Source of the DNA: Drosophila persimilis
Lineage: Eukaryota; Arthropoda; Insecta; Diptera; Drosophilidae
Reading direction: 5' to 3'
Assembly: GCF_003286085.1 (NCBI RefSeq)
Contig: NW_020825369.1
Coordinates: 248,001-312,000 of the forward strand
DNA: 64,000 nucleotides
Shown in pieces: positions 37,778 through 49,000 of the stretch. A program made the position numbers and the translations under genes. Numbering within the stretch: the first letter of the stretch is position 1; each line of letters begins with the position of its first letter. The notes beneath the pieces are model-generated. The model searched no databases. It was not told the origin of the DNA and was given only the letters and a program-made list of their open reading frames with translations.

Positions 37778-39215
37778 GCTTTAAAGCAATTAAAATCCAC
37801 ACACACACACACACATCAGGCACAAAGAGAGGTCAGAGGTTCTTCACTCCATATCTTATTACGCGCCATTGAAACAAATTCATTATCATGCCCCACCCAC
37901 TAAGCCAGGCCAAGGCGGTAGGTCCTTTGTCTACGAGCAGCAGATCCCCGAAAACCCCCCCCCAAAAAGTCATTTAATTCGAACAAAACTCGAACTGAGA
38001 GAAACAGTTGGGTTTTTCGGGCCAAAATGGAGTTCAGCATACGCACTCGCACTCCCATGTGTGTGTGTGTGTGTGTTGTTGGCCTTGCATTAATGTGGCG
38101 AGTATTATTGTTACCACGACTAGACCTTTTGAATAATTCATGGCTGCAGCAACGCACTTCTCAGACTCTCGGAAATTTATTCATTTGGAAATCGTTTTTC
38201 TCCTCCGAAATTATAGTTCTCTTAGCCAGCTTACATCTAATTTCCACCTACGTAACCCCTTTCCTTCCCCCTCTCATCATTTACATATATGGTAAGTGAA
38301 GGGGTGCGGTGGGGGGTAGGTGTGGGGTGTGGGGTGTGGGGTGCCAGTGAGTCACTTCATTTTGTAACTCGTTTTGTCGACAGACAGAGAAAAGCTGAGA
38401 AATTGAATTGAATTGTTTATTTATGCCAAGCTGCAAAAACAGTCAACAAAAAAAGGGGGTGGGTGGGGAGTTCCTGTCGCATCTCCCCATCCCTCGTCCC
38501 CATCCCTCGTCTCACTACCTCTGGCCGTCTAGCAATTTGTTGTGCCACGCATCGGAGGGGCTTTTGTAGGTGTGACCAGATACAAATGAAACGAAATCAG
38601 CTGAAAATGTTGCAAAAACATTTGCCCCGGACACGCCCACAAATGATGCGTCAGTGGGCGGCCCGAAAGAGGGAAAGAGAGACATCTGTGGGTGAAGTTT
38701 CCTCAAGTTGGGAGACTTTTGTTTGTGCCACACCCACACACGAAAAACTTGAGAGGAAAATCGCAATAGTAGAAGAGTTTTCCCCCACTTGAAGACGGAA
38801 GTGTAGGAAATTGTAGGTTTCGCAGAAACCATCGGCATTGGGTGTACCAAAGACAACAGATTAAAGACGTTTTTTTGGGGCCCATCTCCACCTCAGAGAC
38901 CCATTCCAGCTAAGGAATTTTTTGGCCATATTCATTAAGGCCAACACCAACCCCAAAGGAGAAGCAAAATGAGACCCTCTTGCGAGTTAATGCCACAACA
39001 ATCGCAATCACAATCAGCTAATGTGTAGTGCCTAATGACCAGGGCAGAGTCGCGAAGATCCTTAATAGGTCCAGCGACAAGAGACCGACTAATGCGATTT
39101 TAAGAGATACTCAAAGAACAATCTCTTGGGTTAATTAAGGCAAACATAATTAAATCTAAATTCATATTTAATATGTTGCATTCTCCTTCTTTTTATTCCA
39201 TTCTCCTCCTGCCAG
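37778..39215. other. Intron 2 end, no gene
   Basis: An AC run lies at about 37799-37815, a GT run near 38058-38075, and GGTGTGGG units near 38310-38342. Nothing coding is recognised before exon 3. Confidence 0.6.
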
Positions 39216-39410
39216 GTGCTCACCTTCCTGATCGACTCGTCGCGCTTTCGCTACCCCGAGCGGGCCATCGTCTTTCTGGCCGTCTGCTATCTGGTCGTCG
39301 GATGTGCCTATGTGGCCGGCCTCGGAGCGGGCGACTCCGTGTCGTGCCGCGAACCATTTCCGCCGCCAGTCAAGCTCGGACGCCTGCAGATGATGTCCAC
39401 CATAACCCAG
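39216..39410 (+). CDS. fz: frizzled exon 3: TM1 end, TM2 and first extracellular loop
   Basis: Sixty-five codons (residues 268-332), phase 0 at both ends. The exon completes TM1 (VLTFLI), gives the short first intracellular loop (DSSRFRYPERA), TM2 at about residues 285-304 (VFLAVCYLVVGCAYVAGL), and the first extracellular loop with the conserved cysteine C311 in SVSCREPF. The acceptor is TCTCCTCCTGCCAG and the donor GTAAGA at 39411. The residues match Fz. Confidence 0.96.
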
Positions 39411-39741
39411 GTAAGATGACACGAAGGCAGAGCCCCCCCCCCTAACCCCTGGCAGAGAACTTTCACACACAGATGGTATTCATTATGGTCCGTAAGCCAA
39501 TGGATCATTCAGATCTATCTATGAAACATAGCTGAGATGTGAACGATCCATGGTAAGTCTTTACTTCGTGTGATCTACAACATGAGGAAACCCTTCTTTA
39601 AGAAGAACTATCCCCATAGTTCCATCATATCATATACCTTTAACAAAACAGACCTCCATATGCTGTGTGTGTGTGGATGTTGTTGCTTATTTTTGTTTTT
39701 CATATTGACCAAAATCTCGGTTTGCCTTTGGTTTGATGCAG
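39411..39741 (+). other. fz: fz intron 3 (331 bp)
   Basis: The short intron runs from the donor GTAAGA to the acceptor TTTGGTTTGATGCAG, phase 0. Apart from an 8-9 base C run near 39434 and a GT run near 39664, it holds nothing of note. Confidence 0.93.
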
Positions 39742-39967
39742 GGCCACCGTCAGACGACCTCATGCACCGTATTATTCATGGCATTGTATTTCTGCTGCAT
39801 GGCCGCCTTCGCGTGGTGGTCGTGCCTCGCGTTCGCCTGGTTCCTGGCTGCCGGCCTCAAATGGGGCCACGAGGCAATTGAAAATAAATCGCATTTATTC
39901 CATTTGGTTGCCTGGGCGGTGCCCGCCCTGCAGACCATCTCCGTCCTGGCCCTGGCCAAAGTTGAAG
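39742..39967 (+). CDS. fz: frizzled exon 4: TM3 and TM4
   Basis: It encodes residues 333-407 plus the first base of codon 408 (226 bases, phase 1 end). TM3 covers about residues 339-362 (SCTVLFMALYFCCMAAFAWW). The second intracellular loop (KWGHEAIENKSHLFH) and TM4 (LVAWAVPALQTISVLALA, about 386-403) follow. The NKS sequon lies in the cytoplasmic loop, so it should not be glycosylated. The donor is GTAAGT at 39968. The split codon fits the known continuation with Gly-Asp in Fz, but that exon is outside the window. The Dishevelled-binding KTxxxW motif is therefore not present here. Confidence 0.96.
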
Positions 39968-42454
39968 GTAAGTCCACCCCTACAAAAAAAAAAAAAAAAA
40001 GAAAAAGAAATAACCAAAAAGAAAACAAAAAAGAAAATATTATTATTGTTATTGATTTACTAACACAGCGACCTTGAACCTGGGGGTTCATTCATCCATT
40101 AACCACATAAATCTCTATCGGTAACACCCTACCCGGCCCCAAAATAGACCCCGGCCTGGACCCCAACCATTTCGTCAGTCTGGAGGCAATTTCATCGTGT
40201 AAGGCGAAACCGTCATTAGACATCATTTGTGGCATTAACTGTATCTGTATCTACTTCTCGTGGCTCGCACCGGACGAGGGGGAAAACTTGAAGAAAACCC
40301 TAAAAAATAAGCGATGAAATAGCGCGAACGGTGGGCCCTGTGACGCGATTTGAATGCAAATTTTAGTGAAACAAATTTGTGGCGAGAATTCGTAAGGAAT
40401 TTATGGAACAATAACACAGATTTCCTGAAAATTATACACTTGTTCTGATAAATCTTTAAATTTGTTCCCAGCAAACGAATGGAAAATCATATTTATATTT
40501 AGGCTCTTGGCAACAGTGCCTGCCCCACTGTACGCACAGTGTGCGTGTGCCGTGCCGTGCCGTGCCTTCCGTTTCATAGTCATTTTGTGGTTCATTTGAA
40601 AATGTGGCCTCAGCATGGGCTTGGGTTGGGTTTTGGGCATCTGAGCACTTGGGTCTTTTGCCTGGAAACTGAGATACTTTCGGGAGGAGCTGAAGCAGAA
40701 GCTGGGTTTACGTCCGCGATTTCTAAACAATTTAATGACCTACGTGGTCGAAAGCAGACACGAAATAAATCTTGTTGGCCACCAAAAATGCCTGGCTAAA
40801 ATGGTCACGTTAAAGTGCCGTAAAAATTGTGTGGACTTTGGATGAGTTGGAGTTCAGGTTCGGTTCGTTCTTGGGGTGGAGTCAAAGAACAAGACCCAAA
40901 CTAATTCGCCTAACGCGCGCTCTCTCTCTCTCTCTCCCTGTCTCTAAGCCTCTCTCCTTGCCGAATCGACGGCCAGAAAAGAATTGGAGACTTTCGGCCA
41001 TTCTTTTGGCTCATTTCACATTTTCGGGCTTAATTAGATTGCGGCTTAATGACTCAATTGTGTTTGGCATTATGGAGCTTTCGAAATTCGGGGCCCAAAG
41101 TCGTATAGCCCATCCGCAGCCCCACTCGCAGCCCCACTCGCAGCCTTCTCCTGCTCCTCGTCTTTCCCCATTCCCGACAATTTCCAATATGACCAGACGG
41201 CAGTAATTAAATACAGCAGCACATGATTATGGCTTGTTAGGCAAATCGAATGAAAGTCATAGACAATTGGGTTGCGGGTGCGGGTGCGGGTTTGCGGGTT
41301 GCGGTAGGTAAAGAGCGGGTGCGGAGGGCCACTTATAGCCCAACAGTAGCTGGGCCTCCTTAATGGACAGTTAAGTAATTCACGGTGGTGGTGGTGGGGG
41401 GGGGAGGAGTGCGAGTGCGAGGGCAAGTGCCAGGCCTGTGCTTATCACTGGATCATTGCTGCATTTGGTGGGGCCAATCGTTGTGGAAATTATCTGGCTT
41501 AGGCATCGCTTTGTGAAATGCGGATTTCGTATGATAAGTCAATCAATGTGAAGGGGCAATCTCATCACAGAATTGGATGGATTAACGATGGATCTGAGCC
41601 AAGAACTGTCTTAGCTTGAAGGAGCCCTTATGGATGGACCATTCAGTTCCTCTGTATTCCCTCCCCAACAAGTTTCCTTTAAAATTTATGCCTCCATGTA
41701 TCCGTTTTGTTATGAGAAATTTATGCAACGAATGAGCCCAAGTGGAACAGAGTTATTGGTCATTGACTGACCAAGCTCATTGAAAATCTGGGAAAAATGT
41801 TTATTATTTTTGTCCCTATTCCTCTCGAATCCTACGGTCTCTGTACGCCTATCATTTTCCGACACTTTGAGAAGCAATTTCCATATCGGAGCTCCCTTCT
41901 CTCCGCCTAATTGCTTTGCGATGCAAAATTTTTCAATTGCTTAACAAATATAATCAAAAATGTTCACTCTAGCAAAGAGACAGAGACCCAGCCAGCGACC
42001 CGCTAATGCATGCAAAATGCCAAAAGCCATAAAAAACAAATTTCCCCCCCCCTGCCCAATCCCCATCCCTATGCGCACCCCTCCATGGCATCTTATATAA
42101 AAACATTAACATCCGAGAGTCAAAGGCAAAGACGATTTATGGGGAAAATCTACCGAAAAAAATGACGACTTAATGCACTGCAAAAGACGAACCAACGGGA
42201 GGGGGGGACTGTCTGCCTGGCACTCCTTGTGATGGTTCGGCGAGAAAACGGTAAATGGAAAGGAGTCCGTGGCCGGAGAGACGTGGGCCTGGCCCGCAGA
42301 GGAACGGCTACGTAGCAGCCCATTCAGGAACCATTCAGCGACAATTAATGTTAAATTTAAAAATACATTATTTTAATGTGTCGTCGGTGCGAGAAGGAGA
42401 TGGCAGCAGAGACAGTTGTTGCTGCCTTGGGCTTTGATGATGGAAGGAAGGGAG

Positions 42455-42455
<1 letters not shown>

Positions 42456-42485
<30 letters not shown>
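42456..42485. repeat. (AGC)n trinucleotide array
   Basis: Ten AGC units. All forward frames are open and give spurious poly-Ser, poly-Ala or poly-Gln. Confidence 0.9.
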
Positions 42486-42486
<1 letters not shown>

Positions 42487-42986
42487 GCTTTGGGTAAACA
42501 GAGACAGGGCAGAGGCAGCGTCAGCGGCAGAGGCAGAGGCAGAGCGGCAGCTTCAGGCTGGAAGCTTTTGCCGTCGGCTACGTGCATTGAATTTGTAATT
42601 TGCGCACGTTCGTTGCAAACATTGAATAATGCTCACAGATATACCCTACCCTGCCTTCCCATCACTGCCCCCCCCTCTTCCCTCACCGCCGCCCGACACT
42701 TCCAGAAAAGTAAATAACTGTAGGAACAGAGCGGGAGGGAGATAGAGAGAGTACAAAAAGGGAAGCTAACAATTTGTATTGACTGCACAACGCGTTGGCA
42801 GCTCATTTGATGGATTTCCCTTTCAAGAGAGTGGAGAGTGCAGAGTACAGAGTACAGAGTGTGGAGAGAGCCAAGGCCTATGAATCACCTGCATAAATGT
42901 CCAGCTGAGGACATTTGCTTCATTCTGACACTTGCTCTGCGTGTGGCATACTAAACAAACTCAATTGGTTAACCGTTTGATTCCGA

Positions 42987-42989
<3 letters not shown>

Positions 42990-43033
<44 letters not shown>
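42990..43033. repeat. (AC)n microsatellite, long
   Basis: Twenty-two uninterrupted AC units, one of the longest dinucleotide runs in the window. Confidence 0.95.
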
Positions 43034-43034
<1 letters not shown>

Positions 43035-43730
43035 GCACTTCCTTGGGGAGACGTCCAGCCAGAGGCAACAATTTTCTTTACTTGTCTAGAATTTATTACC
43101 ATTTATTTTTTGCTTTTGCTGCTGCTCAACAATTATTTTACATTTATAAGAAGAAGACGAAATATGCAAATTACAAAAGAGACAGAAACAGAAACAGAAA
43201 AAGAAACATAGGCGAAGACGAATACCAAGATGAAGCAGATGGCAGAAGGCAGAGCAAAGGAAAATTAGCAATTTGTTGCGCTTTAGCAAAAATTATACGC
43301 CTTGCCAGGCAGTCAAAGAGAGAGGGAGAGTTCTCTTCTTTATTTGTCAAGTTATTAAAGAGCAACCCGAGAGAGGGAGCGGGAGCGGGAGTGGGAGTGG
43401 GAGGCTGCTATGAAATTAGCATAATTTATCCAAGGCGGAGCAGTGCTTGAGGCCAAGATGAGGGAGAGAGGGAGGGAAGGACGAGAGCGAGAGCAATTGA
43501 GAGCAACGCAACTTATTGAATGGCATAAAAATACTACCGTATGAATGATTTATGAAAGGCAAGGCAAGGCAATGGTTCCGTTCGGTACGGTACGGCAGGA
43601 AGCAATGAGTGGCAGTAGAAGCTGCTGAAAGCTTTTGGTCAGCCAAAAAGGGAAGTCCGCTTAAAATGTTATGCAAGTGGCAGAGGAAACTCGGTTGAAG
43701 GATCGCATCACAGAAGCCTCCACTCTGGGA

Positions 43731-43732
<2 letters not shown>

Positions 43733-43761
<29 letters not shown>
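43733..43761. repeat. (CT)n microsatellite
   Basis: About fourteen CT units. A GA run of similar length lies 130 bases further on at 43888-43914, so the two could pair as an inverted repeat. Confidence 0.9.
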
Positions 43762-43763
<2 letters not shown>

Positions 43764-43887
43764 GCTGCATAATCAAATAATGCGCTTGGCCATTGCCATG
43801 GCAAACTTTGGCCCAAACATAAACCCCCACACAAAAAGGCGAAACGAAACAGAATGAAATGAAAGAGAGTTAGAATGATGAGCAGAA

Positions 43888-43914
43888 GAAAGAGAGAGAG
43901 AGAGAGAGAGAGAG
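43888..43914. repeat. (AG)n microsatellite
   Basis: About thirteen AG units, complementary to the CT run at 43733-43761. Confidence 0.9.
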
Positions 43915-44490
43915 TGAGAGAGCAGAGCAAAATCGCATGCGAGTCACATACAGTTGGACAGAAGACTGCTCTGCTCTGCTTGCATGGAATTCATAAGCAA
44001 GCAGTGGATGATGAACGGAAGAGTCGACTGCAGCAATACCCTGCATTTTAAGAATCTACTTACATACATATGTATGTATATCTTATAGTGGAGTATTCCC
44101 TGCTGACACTGCTGAAACTGTATGTAATAATTGCGCATTTCTTTGAGCTTTTTGTGCGCCGCCTATAACCGCTAGTGGTTGAGTGAATATACCCTTGAAA
44201 TGATTGAATGTTCAATCCTTAAGAAGAATCCACAATGCAGTTGGACAAGCTATCAGCAGCAGCAGCAGCGGCAGCAGCAACAACATAGCAGCACGAACAA
44301 TGTGCGTTGAATGGCATGTGGCAAAAGTTATGGAGACTTTGGCGCGTAAAACCGGTAGCTAAAATGGCTGCCAATGACGCTGGAGCAGGGGAGTAGGGTG
44401 GAACAGGGGGAAACAACAGCAAAAAGCGCGAAACGTGTGCGTGAGCCCCAGCGACAGCGGCAGAAACAGAAACAGCGTTGCGACAACAGC

Positions 44491-44520
44491 AGCGGCAGTG
44501 GCAGTGGCAGTGGCAGTGGC
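44491..44520. repeat. (GGCAGT)n hexamer array
   Basis: Five hexamer units in tandem after a CAG-rich stretch. Confidence 0.85.
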
Positions 44521-44723
44521 AACTGATACGCTGTTCGAGATACCGCGATGTTGTTGCTACACTGGGGGTACATGACTACAAGTTGCTATTCACTTGGCGC
44601 TGCCTGTTGGCATGGCCACTGTGGAGTGCCAAGAGTGTCAAGAGGGGAGTCAATGAAAAAGTATCTTTTTTTTTTTTTTCAGTCGCATCTTTGATTTCAT
44701 TTACAATTTGAGAGCACATCCTC

Positions 44724-44799
44724 GAATACCCTACATACAAAAAAGGTATGAGATCAACGACACCGTTCTATCCACACACTGAGCAGACGTAGGGTATTC
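44724..44799. mobile_element. 76-bp element with perfect 11-bp inverted ends
   Basis: GAATACCCTAC at 44724-44734 and its exact reverse complement GTAGGGTATTC at 44789-44799 enclose 54 bases. TACCC/GGGTA ends occur in several non-autonomous fly elements, including INE-1 relatives. There is no coding capacity and no clear target-site duplication. It could be a small remnant or a chance hairpin. Confidence 0.35.
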
Positions 44800-46000
44800 T
44801 GCATGTCGACTATCTGTGCAAGTCACGAATCAAGACAGCTTCCAGTTCCCTTACGAGTACTCCATGGTACGCGCTTCATTTGTGGGGCTTCTGTTTCTGC
44901 CACTGCCTCTGATGTTGTTTTCCTCGCAGATTATTTGTTTGATTTCATTTTGATATTTTGTTTATATCCCAGCCCTGATCCGCTGTCGAGTCATCTTTGA
45001 CGCTGATGGGAGGGGGGGTGGCGAGGGGTGGCTGAGAGTTGAGGGACTACGTGCTCCATTTGTCTAATGTCGTTTTTATGAGGTTTTTATACTACTCGTC
45101 GCCATAATTTGATTGTCATGACTGATGCTTCTCTTTTATGGATTTTTCTATTAGATAATTGTGCGGCAAGTCTTTTTGTACATAAATTCAGCGATATTTA
45201 GCGTAACCCTTGATTACCTGCCGGCTAAAGCGGTCGGGCCAAGTTTAATTTTAATAATTATGTAGAACTTGTAACGGCTTGGCGATCATTATAACTCCAT
45301 AAAGCGTTTGTCGGTCCGCGGTGGTCCCTGGTGGTCGTAGCCCGTTCCCACTAATTTGTGGCAATTAAATTCATTAATTCAAATTAATATGATTCGAAAA
45401 ACATTAAATTTTAGGCAAAAGATACGCGGCTCTTGTGAAAAATACTTTTGCGTTCCGCTTCTGACATGCCCAAGGGCGAAATGAAACAGAACTGTAAAAG
45501 ACCAAGACAAAGAAACGTAGGGCCAATGACCAGAAGAGGGAACAATGGAATGGGTGACCGTGCAAAGTGCGGCACAGACGCCAAAGACGCCAAAGACGGC
45601 ATAGTGTGAAGAGAGCCATGTTAATGATGCGGGATCCGAACTAATGAACAGCGCCGCGACGGAGGTTGAGTGGCCATCTGGGAAAGCTTATGCTGGAGAG
45701 TGTCCTTGCGAGCACTTATGGGACTGACAGAGGAGGTACAGTGCTGTAAGCCACTGGACGGAAGAAAGGCATTCGACGTTCTTAAGCCACTGATTGATGG
45801 TCGGAAAAACCAAGAAAGGCCCCTCCAATCTGCTAATTAATGCGAGACTGTACTAAATACTATGTAAGAAAACAAATTATCTATTTCCCGTGTATGCATT
45901 TGCGGCGATTATGGCTAAAAATCCCATTTAAACGATTTACAGTTTGATTGGGCTTCAATCTCAAAGAAAACCCAAACCCCAAACAGAAACCCCAAAAAAC

Positions 46001-49000
46001 CAAAGAACTTCTTTGAAATTTCATCGATGTGTTCAGAGTTAGGGAAAAAAGTGTACACTTATGTTGGGAAAAAATGATTCCCCCTCTGGCAAATTGATTC
46101 CAGGCCTATAGCGGCTGTTCCTCTTCGGCCAGCCTCCCCTTGGAGGCATCCTGCTGTTCTGTTTATTTCTAATATCCTGCCATCGTTTTTCGGGGCGACA
46201 ATAAACACGCCCCCACATGAAAATTCGGGTCGAAAATTGTCTTTTGCGGCGGCGGCCATAAAGCGCAGCCGACGCGGCGATGTCATTAAAATCTCTTTTC
46301 GACAGAAAGTTTTCCTCGCCCCCCCACACCCCCCCTCCATATCGATGGGATATCCTCGGGTGCCAGAGGCAATTCAAATGCTTCCTGCGGCGCTTGCCAA
46401 CACCTTTGACCTGCTCACCAGCCAACCAGCCCCCAGCCCCCAGCCTCCAGCCACCAGCCACCACCCGCCAGGAAAAGCCAGCTCCATCGACAGCAGCAGC
46501 AACAACAACAACCTCATTGAGAGGCATTCGAAAAGGCTTTTCCACGAAATTTCTCCCCTTTGTCTAATTTGATAAGCGACAGAAAAAAAACCCCCGAAAA
46601 ATCCTTCAGCGTGTAAATTGCTTTTGCCTCTCATTTTCGGGATCTTCTGCTTTTATTCTTTAGAAATACATTTTCGGGGTAGCCGTGGGTTAAAGTGCTC
46701 AAATCGCAGGCGGATATTTCCTTCCTCCTGCCGCTTTGATTTTCCACGATTTCAATTGTGCCGTGGAAAAACTTTTCTTAATTACGTTCGGTCATAATTT
46801 TTTCAGAATTTCATTTTACTGGTTTTTTTTTTGGTGGTCTTTGGTTTTTGCTTTTGTTTTGTTTGCAGGGAGAACTTTCGCTTAACCCCACTGTGGCCCG
46901 CAAAATTTATTGGCACAACTTCAAAAAAGTTTTTCCAGGGTTTTGCGTTGCGTTGCGTTTCGTTTCGTTTTTCTTTTGTTTTTGCTTTTGTTTCCAGCCA
47001 ACACCTTTAGCATGTTTTTGGCAGCCCTGGCAGGCAAATAAAAAATGTGCAAAAGTGCCCTCTCCACTGCCCCCCCTCCCGCTGGCACTCCTTCGTCCTT
47101 TGCATGACGCGTTGAATAGTTTGCAGTTTTTTGTTTGTTCATGTGCCAGGTGCCAGGTGCCAGGTAATGGGTTAATTACCGCCACGCCTGGACCACCAAG
47201 GGTTAATTAAGTGGCATGAAATTTCAGCGAAAATCCAAGCTCAAATAGATTATAAAAAGGAGAAAAACTTGCTGGCGAAATTAACAAATTGAAAATGGGT
47301 CAGCCAAGGAAAGTGTGTGGACGGAAAAAGGTAGGGCAGGCCCCGGAGATTGCCATCGAAAGTAATTGTGATTTGGGTTCGGCTTTGGGTCTCTCGTCTC
47401 GGTCAGAGATCGGAGACTTATAACTGGGTGTGCGATTACGTTGACGGGTGGATTACTTTGATTTTGCGGCTTAAAGTAGAGTCGCTTTGGCGGTTATGCG
47501 GTAAGAAGTAGGTATTAGCTGCTGGGTTTTATTGTAGAGGGTTCAAAGGCTAATCTTGCCATTCAGTCGTCATCTGGTATATTACTCATATCGGCGCGAG
47601 TGAGCCGGGGGTTGGCTTTAAAGTTTCGCTGAAGTTGGTATGGGGTGTACTTTTCCGACGTAAGTTAATTAGGATTGCAAGACTTGGATTTCTGGATGGA
47701 TTCGATATTTTTTGAAGTAAAGACATTGCATTTATTTACTTCACAAGTGTCTTTGTCTCTTCCCCTGGATGTGGTTGTGTTTGACTTGGGGGTGACTTTC
47801 GATCGGTCAATTTATCCAACAAATGGACTACTTTTCTACCCCAAAATTTCAATTACTTCTTCGCCCAACAATAACTCAATCAAAGATGCGTATGCCCGTG
47901 CCCACAGATGATTCAACCCCACACACATGGGGGAGATTTCACCCCCCCCCCCCCCCACCCCTTTTTCAAAAATCATGAGAAATTCAAGTGTAATATCATC
48001 CCTTGAAAGTCTTGTGGTCTCCCCCCTCAGCTGAATATTTATTTTATAAAGCTTACAAATTTTTTCGCAAACATTTTTTGGGCAGACCCCAAGAATGCAT
48101 TAGATCTGTTCGAAAGAAAGAAAGGGAGAAAAAAAAAACCAGGAAGGAAGAGCATAAAAGCCAAACACAAAGGAACTAACAAGCGGTTCCCTTCTCGTCT
48201 CTATCGTCGTCTTTGTCCCAGCAAACTCTTTTAAGTGATTTCAACCCGGAAATGCCCATAAATCGATTCTGGTGCGGGTGGCGACAGGGGGTGGGGGGTG
48301 GGGGGAGGGGTTCTCTAAGAGTTCCCCTTGTCGGATGCATCAGACGATGGCGTGGGGCTTTATGGGCTAAATGAATGAATTGAAATGGGTGTGTGTGTGT
48401 CTGTCTGTCTGTGTGTGTGTGTGCGGTTGTATAGACTTGTGGCCCACTTGTCTACACCCTGTACATGGATGTATCTTCTACCCTATACCCTCTATCAGCC
48501 TCTTGTGTAGGCTACAATGCAAATAAAAGTTCATTACAAGCTTAGGGCCAGGCATTGCAAGGCAAGGCGCTTAAAAAAGCTCTCTCTCACTGAGGTTTTT
48601 GTTATATTCTCTTGTCTGTCTGTCTGTCTGTCTCTCTCTTTCTGTCCCACATTGTATTGTGTTTTCTGGGGCTCTTCCTCTTTTATGCTGGTCAATGTTC
48701 CCGTCCCCATCCCCCTTCTCTGCTTAGGATTGCGGGGGTACAGAGTGGGAGACGACTCCTTACCGGAAATGCCACATCCGTGTACGAGTCCATAAAGTCA
48801 ATAAAAACGAAAGAGAGAGAGTGAGAGGGAGAGAGAAAAAGAATGGGGAAAAAAACGAAGGAAATTTCCACAGCCAAAAGGGAAATAAATTAACAATAAG
48901 CAATGATTTTTCAACTGCTTTTTCATCACATTCATGATATGGGATATGGGATCTGGGATATAGGATATCCGGTAGGGAATCGACAAATACTATAACGCAA

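Larger units (their letters stand above)
31640..39215 (+). other. fz: fz intron 2 (7,576 bp)
   Basis: The intron runs from GTAAGT at 31640 to CCTCCTGCCAG at 39215, phase 0. It contains an antisense CAP-H-like broken gene copy, an unidentified open segment next to it, and a tandem duplication at 34519-34961. CTCGT pentamers lie near 32665-32690, CCATTC units near 33577-33600, and a T run at about 36198-36217. Confidence 0.93.
40100..46000. other. Intron 4 part, no gene
   Basis: No coding region is recognised. Repeats include GCGGGT units at about 41273-41305, an AGC array at 42456-42485 followed by AGAGGC units, an AC run at 42990-43033, GGGAGC/GGGAGT hexamers near 43376-43402, CT at 43733-43761, AG at 43888-43914, AGC-type triplets near 44256-44280, and GGCAGT hexamers at about 44491-44520. 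A short inverted-repeat element lies at 44724-44799. Confidence 0.6.

Noticed and set aside
42376-42717. Poly-Ser/Ala frames
   Set aside because: They are reading frames through an AGC array and AGAGGC units.
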